This document shows, piece after piece, positions 17,907 through 26,570 of a DNA stretch of 42,931 nucleotides. The notes beneath the pieces are model-generated. The model did no database searches and had not been told where the DNA came from. It saw only the letters and a program-made list of their open reading frames with translations. Where the stretch lies: contig JANQWK010000042.1 of assembly GCA_030729925.1 (NCBI GenBank), positions 1-42,931 on the forward strand, given 5' to 3'. The translations under genes were made by a program, and so were the position numbers. Position 1 is the stretch's first letter; every line of letters begins with the position of its first letter. The stretch comes from Saprospiraceae bacterium (lineage in GTDB: Bacteria > Bacteroidota > Bacteroidia > Chitinophagales > Saprospiraceae).

Positions 17907-18188
17907 ATGAAAATCTTGAATGTAATTTTAATGCTGGCGCTTGCATGGTCTGTAGTGGCCTGTGGCGGAGAGGCTCCGACTCAGGAACAGACAGATGCAG
18001 TGGAAACAGTTGCGCCGGAAGCAGCGGCTCCGGCTGAAGCAGGTGGGAAAGGCCCGGAATTTACATCGGCTTATGTATGTCCTATGCACTGCAAGGGTAG
18101 CGGGAGCGATGAACCCGGCAAATGCCCTGTTTGTGGTATGGATTATATGGCCAATACCAATCATGGTACGGATGGCCACGATCACTAA
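17907..18188 (+). CDS. Small heavy-metal-binding-domain lipoprotein
   Basis: A 93-residue lipoprotein (VVACGG lipobox, Cys19) with an Ala/Glu/Pro linker and a C-terminal heavy-metal-binding domain: YVCPMHCKG followed by GKCPVCGMDYM. It ends in a His-rich tail (NHGTDGHDH). The domain is the same type found at the front of CusB here. It would act as a periplasmic copper or silver chaperone or sponge. It is the last gene of the efflux operon, 37 bases after the propeller gene and just before a strong terminator. Confidence 0.85.
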   Translation: MKILNVILMLALAWSVVACGGEAPTQEQTDAVETVAPEAAAPAEAGGKGPEFTSAYVCPMHCKGSGSDEPGKCPVCGMDYMANTNHGTDGHDH

Positions 18189-18195
18189 AAAACAA

Positions 18196-18228
18196 TTGCC
18201 TGCCCGGGAAGGGCAGGCAATCTCTTTT
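18196..18228. terminator. Bidirectional intrinsic terminator
   Basis: A perfect 10-bp stem (TTGCCTGCCC at 18196-18205 with GGGCAGGCAA at 18211-18220), loop GGGAA, followed by TCTCTTTT. An A-run on the left (18187-18192) gives U-rich RNA on the other strand, so it can end both the copper operon and the converging gene at 18230. Confidence 0.9.
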
Positions 18229-18229
18229 G

Positions 18230-18799
18230 CTACCAGGAAAAACCAAATTTGAGGCTGATTTGTCCGTAAAGCGATGACACATCTTCCTCGCTGAGTCCCG
18301 TGCTTGCTTCTATTTCGTTGACGAAGCGATAGCCACCCTCCAAAGCCAGTCGGCACCATTCAAACACATTGGCTTCAAAACCAATAGAAGGCTGCATGAT
18401 AAACACGCGGTCGTCGTCCCCGCCCTCTATCAGCAGGCGCCCCGGCCCCGTCTGGAAACTCAGAATAGGGTGGATGGCTTTTCGCGAAGCGGGTGTGAGC
18501 GAAAAGAAAAAGTTGGTGTACTTCATTTTGAAGTTCACAGGGGTGTCTTCCAGACTGACCCAATCCTTGAAGCGGGTGGTTGTCCAGCCAACCAGAATGA
18601 TATCTGCCAGCTCGAATCCATAGACGGCACCCCGCACAAAGGCGAAATCCTCGCCGAATTGGGTGTAATTGTAGGTAGGTCCCAACCAGATTCCCGAAAT
18701 CCAGGCACCTGAATTGTCAAAAATAGTTTCTGTTCTTTGTCCCAGCATCGAACCGGGAATCAGAAAAAGGAGCATCAGGGGTATCAGAAAGTTTTTCAT
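18230..18799 (-). CDS. Putative small outer-membrane beta-barrel protein
   Basis: A 189-residue protein that I do not recognise by name. It has a signal peptide (MKNFLIPLMLLFLIPGSMLG). The mature part is rich in alternating hydrophobic and aromatic residues with Gly (GIWLGPTYNYTQFGEDFAFV, LALEGGYRF), and it ends in SLKFGFSW, a C-terminal aromatic typical of outer-membrane barrel proteins. The length fits an eight-strand barrel. No binding or catalytic motif is evident. It converges on the copper operon across a shared terminator and has 64 bases to the next gene upstream on its own strand. Confidence 0.65.
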   Translation of the reverse strand: MKNFLIPLMLLFLIPGSMLGQRTETIFDNSGAWISGIWLGPTYNYTQFGEDFAFVRGAVYGFELADIILVGWTTTRFKDWVSLEDTPVNFKMKYTNFFFSLTPASRKAIHPILSFQTGPGRLLIEGGDDDRVFIMQPSIGFEANVFEWCRLALEGGYRFVNEIEASTGLSEEDVSSLYGQISLKFGFSW

Positions 18800-18863
18800 A
18801 ACATAGGTTTTTATGGTCAGGATGCAAAAAAGATTTCCTTACCCCTATGCGAGTGAAAAAAAA

Positions 18864-19994
18864 TCAGGGTCGGAGCACGATGAGTCTTTTTGTCCCGAGG
18901 GACTTCCCTTTATCATCGGAAAGACTGTAGAGGTAGGTTCCCTTGCGCAGTTGTGAAATATCCACCTGCACGGTTTGTGGCCCGTTGATCATGTACGTCT
19001 CGCTAAAGACTTCCTGTACCAGAATGTTGAAGATCTTTAATTCGTAATTGCCCGGTGGCAGGTGTTCGAAAGCAAACCTGACCGTGGCGATGGCCGGGTT
19101 GGGAAAGGCCGTGAAATTGGGCTTTTCGCCTGGGTTTTGCAAAGGGGTCGCTCCTGAAGGATCGGCCTTGTAGGTGACCTTAATCGCCTTGTTGCTTCCG
19201 TCCAACCAGACCTCTGCAATGGGTTCCTTACTGCCGCTGTTGAAAAAATGGTAGGAAAGGTTCTGGGTTTTACCCAAAACCGGATTTCCTGGAATCAGGT
19301 TTGTGATATCCTGCCAGGGAAGGGTACCCAATTTGGCATCGAGGCTGATGAGCCGTTGTTCGAGTCGTTTTTCCCGAAGGGCAGCATAATACACGCCATC
19401 GGGGAGCAGCACCCTCCCTTGGGCATCTATATCGGATCTCCGATCAATTTGCACGCGGATTCGAAGAGAATCGGGGCGTATCGGAAGCTGTCTGAGGATG
19501 TTACTGCTGAGTTGATCGGCACTGAACGCTGCTACGGCCTCAGTGGTATGCATGCGGAGATCGCCGTAACTCAGCGATGCATGGCGTTCAGGGATCGGAG
19601 GCTGGAACGAAAAGTGGAGCTTAAGACCAAAATTGAGGGGATCCGTTCCGGAAAAACCAAGCCATTCGAGCTGGGTGGGGGTTTCGCGGTAGTAGTGCGT
19701 GAGCTGATCGTTTTGAGCGAGGGTAGTAGCAGCAGCAAATACGGGGGGAAGCTGTCTGGCAGAGGGGCGGGTCATCTGTATTTCCTGGATAAACGGTGAC
19801 TGAAGCAAGGAAAAATCCCAGTCGAGGTTAGTTCCTGGTCGTTTCAGGTCGAGGGCGTAGGGGAGATTGTCGGTAGCCAAGTAGATTGAATCGCCTGCTT
19901 TGGGGAAGTCGGCCTTGCTGATGGTCAGTTGACTTTGCAAAGGATAGAAGTGGGCGAGGGCGAAAACGATCAGCGTCAGGTATCCGGCTTTCAT
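18864..19994 (-). CDS. Secreted protein with T9SS type A sorting domain
   Basis: A 376-residue protein with a signal peptide (MKAGYLTLIVFALAHFYPLQSQ). The last 85 residues form a type IX secretion C-terminal domain: FPNPAIATVRF, then YELKIFNILVQEV, VDISQLRKGTYLYSL and the final KRLIVL. The central 270 residues are probably beta-rich but match no family I can name. The protein would cross the outer membrane through the T9SS and be released or attached to the cell surface. A -7 box lies just upstream. Confidence 0.8.
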   Translation of the reverse strand: MKAGYLTLIVFALAHFYPLQSQLTISKADFPKAGDSIYLATDNLPYALDLKRPGTNLDWDFSLLQSPFIQEIQMTRPSARQLPPVFAAATTLAQNDQLTHYYRETPTQLEWLGFSGTDPLNFGLKLHFSFQPPIPERHASLSYGDLRMHTTEAVAAFSADQLSSNILRQLPIRPDSLRIRVQIDRRSDIDAQGRVLLPDGVYYAALREKRLEQRLISLDAKLGTLPWQDITNLIPGNPVLGKTQNLSYHFFNSGSKEPIAEVWLDGSNKAIKVTYKADPSGATPLQNPGEKPNFTAFPNPAIATVRFAFEHLPPGNYELKIFNILVQEVFSETYMINGPQTVQVDISQLRKGTYLYSLSDDKGKSLGTKRLIVLRP

Positions 19995-20026
19995 GAGAGC
20001 TTACTTTATTTTGGGATTAACTCTCA

Positions 20027-20034
20027 CAAATTTA
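20027..20034 (-). promoter_or_regulatory. Predicted -7 box for the T9SS cargo gene
   Basis: On the minus strand this reads TAAATTTG, a full match to TAnnTTTG, 32 bases upstream of the ATG at 19994. No good -33 element is visible at the expected distance. Confidence 0.4.
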
Positions 20035-20080
20035 GGCAAAATTTCCGGAGCGAAGGGAGTAGCAGGAGGCATTTAACGAA

Positions 20081-20111
20081 TTAAGCCCCTCCGGTTAACG
20101 GAGAGGCTTAA
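20081..20111 (-). terminator. Hairpin terminator after the susD-like gene
   Basis: Arms TTAAGCCCCTCCG (20081-20093) and CGGAGAGGCTTAA (20099-20111) pair over 13 positions with one mismatch and a GTTAA loop. It lies 26 bases past the SusD stop on the minus strand. The following bases are only moderately T-rich. Confidence 0.6.
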
Positions 20112-20137
20112 TTCCGGGTGGCAACGGTTGTTATGGA

Positions 20138-21532
20138 TTAATTACCGTCCCAGTTAATTTCTGTAGAAGGACGAGCAACCTGTAGAATCAGGTGTCCCTG
20201 GTCTCTAAGATCTACATGTGCAGCATCGAGTTTACCGGTGCGGCGCAGGTCAATCCAACGGTGACCACCCTCATTCCAGAGCGAATACCTGCGCTGGAAG
20301 AGGATTTCCTCCAAAATGTCGTCCTGGCTCTTGCCGGCAGCATCGTAATTGCCCACACCCCAAGTGTTTCTTACGATGTTGATGGCGCGAACAGCTTCGG
20401 TGGTGTTGTTGGAAAACAACTGTGCCTCGGCGTAGATCAGGATGAGTTCTTCGTTGCGGATGAAAGGAATATCTGCGCCGTTGTCAGACCAACGCACATC
20501 CTGGTATTCTCCTACCAACAATTCCCCATTGGCATTGCGCAGACCTGAGTTGGTAATTTTGTTGGTCACCAACTGTCTTACCTTGTTCAGGCGCGCATCG
20601 TTGGGCAGTGCATCTTCGATCCAAGCCGGATGGCAGATCAGAATAGCCGCTGTGGGTCGGTCAAACGGCTGGAACAAAGGATTTTCACCGTCAGGTGGCT
20701 GACCATAAACATGCGCAGGCCCACGCTGCATTTTAGCGGTAGAAGTAGCATCTACATTCAGGTCTATGAAAGAACCGTTCAGGGCATTCAGCGCACCCGC
20801 ATAGTCCTTCGCATAAAGCGCAACCCTTGCTGCAATAGCGCGGTTGACCTGTGCAAAACCAGCAGGGGTATCAAAACCAGAAAAACCTACCGACAATTTA
20901 AAGCCCAGTGTGCCGCCCGCTGCCTGTAGATCGGACAAACCCTCGTTGAGGACGCCCTGGATAGCCTGGAGTGCCTCTGTAGGATTGTCAATGCCTACTC
21001 GCGGACCCGGATTCAGCGGGTCCTCCACCTCGATGCGAATACCATTGTTCCATTGCTGCATCAAAGGCCACAACAACTGATAGCCTTTGATTGTCTTGGC
21101 GATCCCCTTGGCAGCGGAAACCTGTTGGGCGCTGATCTTGGTGCTGTTTTCGGCAGCCTGGATCACAATATTGGCTTGTTTGACGGCAAGGTAAGGCGTA
21201 GCGTAAGTGCCGCCTGAGCCGAAAAAGTCGCTGTACGTACCATCGCCACCCATATCGAGCCAGTCGCCGATAAATCGAGGGTCAGAAGCGAAATACGGCC
21301 ATACCTCGCGACCAAAAGATCCGAACATCTGGGCTGCGTTGCCAAAATAACTGCGGTGGCGGCTCTCCAGGCCCGTGATCAGGAATTGCATTTCTGCAAA
21401 AGAAGCATTGCTGATCGCACTACCCACCGAGGGGTTGTTGGGATCCACAATCTCTTCGATTTCACACGAAGAAAAGGCAAGTACTGTAACCAGCAGCATA
21501 CCTTTTAATATGTAGTTAAATGATTTTTTCAT
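20138..21532 (-). CDS. SusD/RagB-family nutrient-binding outer-membrane lipoprotein
   Basis: A 464-residue SusD-like protein. It begins with a lipoprotein signal (LAFSSCE, Cys23) and shows the family's helical TPR-type organisation: an N-terminal region with GLESRHRSYFGNAAQMFG, a central LAVKQANIVIQAAENS, AAKGIAKTIKGYQLL, and the C-terminal EELILIYAEAQLF and FQRRYSLWNEGGHRWIDLRRTGK. These are conserved landmarks of the SusD superfamily. It forms the lid over the SusC-type transporter encoded 24 bases upstream. The ligand cannot be predicted: there are no glycosidase, protease or regulator genes beside it. Confidence 0.93.
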   Translation of the reverse strand: MKKSFNYILKGMLLVTVLAFSSCEIEEIVDPNNPSVGSAISNASFAEMQFLITGLESRHRSYFGNAAQMFGSFGREVWPYFASDPRFIGDWLDMGGDGTYSDFFGSGGTYATPYLAVKQANIVIQAAENSTKISAQQVSAAKGIAKTIKGYQLLWPLMQQWNNGIRIEVEDPLNPGPRVGIDNPTEALQAIQGVLNEGLSDLQAAGGTLGFKLSVGFSGFDTPAGFAQVNRAIAARVALYAKDYAGALNALNGSFIDLNVDATSTAKMQRGPAHVYGQPPDGENPLFQPFDRPTAAILICHPAWIEDALPNDARLNKVRQLVTNKITNSGLRNANGELLVGEYQDVRWSDNGADIPFIRNEELILIYAEAQLFSNNTTEAVRAINIVRNTWGVGNYDAAGKSQDDILEEILFQRRYSLWNEGGHRWIDLRRTGKLDAAHVDLRDQGHLILQVARPSTEINWDGN

Positions 21533-21556
21533 AATTGGAATTTTTTTTAGCAGTTC

Positions 21557-24541
21557 TTAGAAATCAGCTTTGATGTGGAAAAAGAACCTTCTGGAACTTG
21601 GATAAGGGGTAACTTCCACACTACCCGCCAAAGGCTGGGCACCAAAGTTGGAAACCTCCGGATCATAACTGCTGTAGTTGGTGGACAGTAGGATGTTGTT
21701 GGCTGATACTCCCAGTTTCAGACGCTTCAACAAGCCTGTGTTGTTCAATACAGTACTTGGAACGGTGTAGTAAAGACCCAATTCGCGGAGTTTCAAATAG
21801 TCGGTTGGCTCAATCCATACCCCGGTATTGCCGGATCCGAATGCTTCGTTAATGCGCTCCTGTCCTTTGAAAGTACCATCTCCGTCAGGATCCTCATCCC
21901 AGCCTGGAGTCGTACCTCCATCGTCCCACAGATAGGCCGAAAGGTTGATCGCAGCACCGCCTTTTTGGTAGTGCAACAGCGCAGAAAAATCGAAATGCTT
22001 GAGGAACTTGATAGATGTGGCGTAGGACATCTGGAAGTCGGGCTGACGGTCGCCGTACAGCGTCTTTCTTACAGGACCACTTGGATTGTCGGGGTTACCC
22101 ACGATAGCGGTCGGAGAGTACCCTTCTGCAATCGCATACGTACCCAGGGCAAAACCAAAACCTCCCGTGTTGAACTGAGGAACGATCAGGCGGGTAATTT
22201 CAGAGCGGTTTCTCCACCAGAGCAGTCGGTTGCTCCACTCAAAATTAGCTGTTCTGACCGGCACAAAGCCCAATCCGATTTCCACACCTCTGTTTTCCAG
22301 GTCAGCTGCGTTGGTCTGAATGGTGCTAATACCCGTAGAAGACGCAGGGCGCAGTGGAAGGATAAGGTCTTTTACGCTCTTGTTATAAACGGTAGCGTCC
22401 AAGGTAACCCTGCCATTCAGAAGGGTCATATCCAAACCGAATTCGATCTCTTGTGCTGTCTCAGGAACCAAGTTGGCATCTACCCCTTGCGTACCTACCA
22501 CACCACCGATGCTTCCACCGATGATGGTAGAGTTAAGTGGCTCGAAGGTAAAACCAAACTGTGGCAAACCACCGGTTTCACCATAGGCACCTCTCAGTTT
22601 CAACTGGTCGAAAAACCCGGTTTCCACGAAATTGTGGAGGTTAACGGCAAGCGATGCTTTGGGGAAAGCGTAGTATTTCTGCTGGTCTCTGTTGAGGGTG
22701 GACTTATCGAAGCGAATACCCACCGAAGCGATGATCTTGTCGTCCCAGTTGAGGTCTTCCTGTGCCACTACCCCCATATCGGAGATCCTTTGCTCCTGCT
22801 GGCTGGCTACCGTTACGACGTTAGCCCAGGCAAGGTTGCGCTGACCGGCTGCCAAGCCCTGGCCGCGGGTAGCCAGGAAGTTGACATCCTGATCCAGGCG
22901 CACTGCACCCACAGTGGTATTGGAGTTGAATTTTCCGAAGGTAGAGTTCAAGACCAAGAAACCCTGGAGGTTGTAGTTCAGGTTGCGGGAATTACCCCAT
23001 ACCACGTCGCCCGGATTGGCACGGGTCTTTTGATATTGCATTTGTTCGTTGAAGTAAACCAGCGACTCTCCGCTTACGAGGTCAACACCCCCGTTGATTT
23101 TTGCCTTCAGGAAAGTGTTGGCCGTACTCCAAAGGTCAATATCAACTGCACCTGCGGTGATGATACGGTTCACGTTGTAGTCGTTCACGCCATTATCGCG
23201 GATATCAATAGGGTTACCGCCGAAATAAGGGTTGTCCGGATAGATGCCGTTTTCATCGGGGAAAAAATTAGCGTAGGAAGGCGCATAAGCGATGTTGTAG
23301 CCGATACTACCCCCTGTATTGTTCTGGTTACCGGTAAAACCACGTTGGGTTTCGGTACGGATGAAGTTGTTGTTCAACTTCACCGTGATGAAGTTTCCGA
23401 TCTTATGGTCGAGGTTGACCCGGAAAGAATAGCGGTCATAACCGGTATTCTTGATGATCCCATCCTCTGTTTGGAAACCTCCTGATGCGTAGAACTGGGT
23501 CTTTTGGTTACCGCCGCTCAGACTCACCGAAGTATTGGACAACAGGGGCGTTTCGCCGTAGAAGAAATCTTCCCAGTCGGTAATTCTGCCCTCGGCCTCT
23601 GCAGCGCGTAGAGCCGCCAATTCTGTATTCAAACGAGCACCCGAGAAATAATTTCTGACCTTTTGCTCGTTCCAGTCGTCAAAACCGATGAAATTTTGAC
23701 CTTTGGCATAACCAATATCCTGGCTGAAACTCACTTTGGATTCACCCGCTTGGCCGCGCTTGGTCGTAATGATAATTACCCCGGCGTTGGCACGGGTACC
23801 GTAGATCGCTGCTGCAGAAGGTCCTTTTAGGACTTCAATGCGCTCGATCTCATCGGGGTTGAGGTCGGAGATACGGCTGGCCACGTCGTCCTGGTTGTTG
23901 GAAGAACTACCGCCACCTGCAGAATTCACGACAGAGCGAAAGTTCCTGGACGCACTGTTATCGGCATACACGCCGTCAATGATGTACAAGGGTTGGGAAG
24001 AACCCGCACCCAGGGTAGAAATACCCCGAAGCTGCACGTTAATACCTCCACCGGGAGCACCTCCGTTGGCGGTCATTTGCACCCCGGCAATTTTTCCGTA
24101 AAGGGCATTGTCGAGGGTCTGTGGGTTGGTCTGCTCGCTCAGCATCTCTGCGTCCACGGAAGCCACCGAATTACCCGAATTGGAGCGTTTTACGCCCGAT
24201 GCGAGACCCGTCACAACGACTTCTTCCAGTCGGGCTATGTCCTCCTGCATCTGGACATTTTGAGGACCACTGCTGCCAGTGACATCCAGTTCGAAGGTTT
24301 TGAAACCCGTATAGGAGAATACCAGCGTGGCTGATTCGCCCGGAGCTTCTAAAGAAAAACTGCCGTCAACATCGGAAACCGTACCCGTTGAGGTCCCTTT
24401 TACGAGGATGGAAACCCCGATCAGGGGCAGGTCAAGAGGATCTGTGACTTTTCCGCTCACCGTGAATTGAGCAAGCAGGGCATTGCTCATAAACATGGAC
24501 ATCGCAAGCGCAAAAGTCCATTTCAGGTTATGCATTTTCAT
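21557..24541 (-). CDS. SusC/RagA-family TonB-linked outer-membrane transporter
   Basis: A 994-residue protein. After a signal peptide (ALAMSMFMSNALLAQ) comes a carboxypeptidase-D-like beta-sandwich (FTVSGKVTDPLDLPLIGVSI), the EEVVVTGL segment, and a TonB plug (IAGVQMTANGGAPGGGINVQ, LRGISTLGAGSSQPLYIIDG, ISDLNPDEIERIEVLKGPSA). A 22-strand barrel follows and ends in FHIKADF. The ATG at 24541 gives a proper signal peptide; in-frame codons continue upstream to 24643 but add 34 residues unlike a SusC start. It imports large nutrients with its SusD partner, powered by TonB. The pair has no local regulator. Confidence 0.93.
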   Translation of the reverse strand: MKMHNLKWTFALAMSMFMSNALLAQFTVSGKVTDPLDLPLIGVSILVKGTSTGTVSDVDGSFSLEAPGESATLVFSYTGFKTFELDVTGSSGPQNVQMQEDIARLEEVVVTGLASGVKRSNSGNSVASVDAEMLSEQTNPQTLDNALYGKIAGVQMTANGGAPGGGINVQLRGISTLGAGSSQPLYIIDGVYADNSASRNFRSVVNSAGGGSSSNNQDDVASRISDLNPDEIERIEVLKGPSAAAIYGTRANAGVIIITTKRGQAGESKVSFSQDIGYAKGQNFIGFDDWNEQKVRNYFSGARLNTELAALRAAEAEGRITDWEDFFYGETPLLSNTSVSLSGGNQKTQFYASGGFQTEDGIIKNTGYDRYSFRVNLDHKIGNFITVKLNNNFIRTETQRGFTGNQNNTGGSIGYNIAYAPSYANFFPDENGIYPDNPYFGGNPIDIRDNGVNDYNVNRIITAGAVDIDLWSTANTFLKAKINGGVDLVSGESLVYFNEQMQYQKTRANPGDVVWGNSRNLNYNLQGFLVLNSTFGKFNSNTTVGAVRLDQDVNFLATRGQGLAAGQRNLAWANVVTVASQQEQRISDMGVVAQEDLNWDDKIIASVGIRFDKSTLNRDQQKYYAFPKASLAVNLHNFVETGFFDQLKLRGAYGETGGLPQFGFTFEPLNSTIIGGSIGGVVGTQGVDANLVPETAQEIEFGLDMTLLNGRVTLDATVYNKSVKDLILPLRPASSTGISTIQTNAADLENRGVEIGLGFVPVRTANFEWSNRLLWWRNRSEITRLIVPQFNTGGFGFALGTYAIAEGYSPTAIVGNPDNPSGPVRKTLYGDRQPDFQMSYATSIKFLKHFDFSALLHYQKGGAAINLSAYLWDDGGTTPGWDEDPDGDGTFKGQERINEAFGSGNTGVWIEPTDYLKLRELGLYYTVPSTVLNNTGLLKRLKLGVSANNILLSTNYSSYDPEVSNFGAQPLAGSVEVTPYPSSRRFFFHIKADF

Positions 24542-24638
24542 GAATAGTGAGATTTGGTGAAATAAATGGTTTACTTTCCTAACGTTTGATCCCTGGTAAA
24601 TGCTGCATGGCATTTTGCCGAAGGGGGAAATAAAATTA

Positions 24639-24656
24639 AACAAAGCTTTGCTTTGT
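24639..24656 (-). terminator. Weak hairpin after the ABC exporter gene
   Basis: ACAAAG (24640-24645) pairs with CTTTGT (24651-24656) around a 5-base loop. On the minus strand it is followed by TTTAATTTTATTT. The stem is short and AT-rich, so terminator function is uncertain. Confidence 0.3.
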
Positions 24657-24726
24657 AAAAACTTTAGTGGGAATTAAATGCTGGAAAGCCAAACAAAATT
24701 GAACTTGTAAAGTTGAGTGGAGTTGC

Positions 24727-26547
24727 CTAAAAAGCCTGGAGTTCAACCAGTTTGTGGTATTCACCGCTCTGGTTTTGCAACAATTCCTGATGGGTGCCTC
24801 TTTCCAGGATACGGCCACTTTTCATGACGATAATTTCGTCGGCGTGCTGAATGGTGGACAAGCGGTGGGCGATGATGATGGAAGTTCTGTTTTTCATGAG
24901 TTGCACGAGGGCGTCCTGCACTAATTTTTCAGATTCGGAATCCAGGGCAGAGGTGGCTTCGTCGAGGATAAGGATGGGGGGATTTTTGAGGATAGCCCGG
25001 GCGATGGTGAGCCGCTGTCGCTGCCCCCCGCTGAGTTTGTTGCCCCGGTCGCCAATATTGGTCTGGTATCCGTTTTCGGTAGCCAGGATAAAATTGTGGG
25101 CATTCGCAATTTGCGCTGCGCGGATGACATCGGCTTCCTGTACGCCCTGTAGCCCGAATACGATGTTGTTATAAATGGTGTCATTGAACAAGATGGCCTC
25201 CTGCGATACAATGCCCATCAGGTGCCGAAGATCTTTCAGTCGGTAGTCTCGGATATCAACCCCATCAATCAGGATACTCCCCGAGCGCACATCGTAAAAG
25301 CGGGGTAGGAGGTCCACCAGCGTCGTTTTTCCGGCTCCGGAAGCGCCTACAAGGGCAATTACCTTGCCTTTAGGGATGTAGAGGTCAATGTCGGACAGTA
25401 CCGCGTCGCCGTTTTGACGATAGTGAAACCCCACATTTTTATACTCGATCGCATGGTTGAATTTCGGAGCGGGCTGTGGATTGGGGGGATCTTGGATCGG
25501 GTTTGGAGTATCCAGGATTTGCTCTACCCGGTTCAGAGCAGCGATTCCTTTTTGGATATTGTAATAAGCCTTGGACAGTTGCTTGGAGGGGTCAATCACG
25601 CTGTAGAATGCGTAAATGAAAGCGAGGAAGGTTTCAGCAGCCAGGTCGTCGGCAAATACCTGCCTGGAACCGTACCATAGCAGCACCGATACCACGCCTA
25701 TGCCCAGAAACTCTGAAAGGGGCGACGACAATTCCCTACGCCAAAGCAGTTTGGTGAGGATGTTGCGGTAGTCGTTGTTTTCGGTCTGAAATTTGTCGTT
25801 TTGGTAATGCTCTGCATTAAAACCTTTGATGATGCGCAGGCCGGACAGCGCCTCTTCTACAATGGACACCAGGACACCCAGCTTGTGCTGTACCAATGCA
25901 GAAGGTTTTTTCAAAGTCTTGCCAATGCCTCCGATTACAAAAGCCGTAAAAAAGATGAGCAGGAGCACAAAAAGGGTAAGTTGCGGGCTGATGTACAGCA
26001 TTAGTCCCAGCGAACCAACAATAATCAGGGGTTCCCGGAATACCGATTCCAGGACATTGAGGATACTCCATTCCACTTCCTGCACATCACCTGTAATCCG
26101 GGAGATCAGATCACCCTTTTTTTCTTCCGAAAAATAGGAAACGGGAAGTTCGAGGAGCTTTGTAAAAATCTGGGCGCGCACATCGCGGATTACGCCATTG
26201 CGCACAGGTGCCATAAAGAAAAGGGAAAAATAGCGAAACAGGTTCTTCAGGAAGAACGTCAGGATGATCCCTATACAAATAATCGTGAGTGCATGCTCTC
26301 TGCCCTGTTCCTGGATGAGCAGACCGAAGCGGTAATAAAAATACGCCTGCAATTGATCGAGGCTCCAGCCCAGGCTTACCGGATCGGGACTCGGGTAAGA
26401 ACGCTCAAACAAGATCTCCAGAAAAGGAATCAGCAAGGGAATACTGACCACGGTAAAAACAGCGGTCAGTATATTGCTCAGGACATTCATGCCTACCAGC
26501 AGGCGGTAATTCCGAAGATAGCCCAGCAGGCGCCAAAAGCTCGACAT
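24727..26547 (-). CDS. ABC exporter, fused permease and ATPase (MsbA-like)
   Basis: A 606-residue half-transporter. Residues 1 to about 330 hold six membrane helices of the exporter type 1 fold (with PVSYFSEEKKGDLISRITGD in the coupling region). The C-terminal ATPase has Walker A GASGAGKTT near 403, signature LSGGQRQRL, Walker B ILILDEATSALD and switch AHRLST. It would work as a homodimer. MsbA-like proteins flip lipid A core or other lipids; drug or peptide export is also possible. I chose the ATG at 26547; an in-frame TTG at 26565 would add six residues. It starts 23 bases after accC, so it is probably the last gene of the fatty-acid operon. Confidence 0.88.
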   Translation of the reverse strand: MSSFWRLLGYLRNYRLLVGMNVLSNILTAVFTVVSIPLLIPFLEILFERSYPSPDPVSLGWSLDQLQAYFYYRFGLLIQEQGREHALTIICIGIILTFFLKNLFRYFSLFFMAPVRNGVIRDVRAQIFTKLLELPVSYFSEEKKGDLISRITGDVQEVEWSILNVLESVFREPLIIVGSLGLMLYISPQLTLFVLLLIFFTAFVIGGIGKTLKKPSALVQHKLGVLVSIVEEALSGLRIIKGFNAEHYQNDKFQTENNDYRNILTKLLWRRELSSPLSEFLGIGVVSVLLWYGSRQVFADDLAAETFLAFIYAFYSVIDPSKQLSKAYYNIQKGIAALNRVEQILDTPNPIQDPPNPQPAPKFNHAIEYKNVGFHYRQNGDAVLSDIDLYIPKGKVIALVGASGAGKTTLVDLLPRFYDVRSGSILIDGVDIRDYRLKDLRHLMGIVSQEAILFNDTIYNNIVFGLQGVQEADVIRAAQIANAHNFILATENGYQTNIGDRGNKLSGGQRQRLTIARAILKNPPILILDEATSALDSESEKLVQDALVQLMKNRTSIIIAHRLSTIQHADEIIVMKSGRILERGTHQELLQNQSGEYHKLVELQAF

Positions 26548-26570
26548 AGTATCCTTTTCGTCCAAAAACG

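Noticed and set aside
21965-23485. 506-codon open frame on the plus strand opposite the SusC gene
   Set aside because: The minus-strand protein is an unmistakable SusC transporter. The opposite frame has no recognisable domain, start signal or composition of a real protein.
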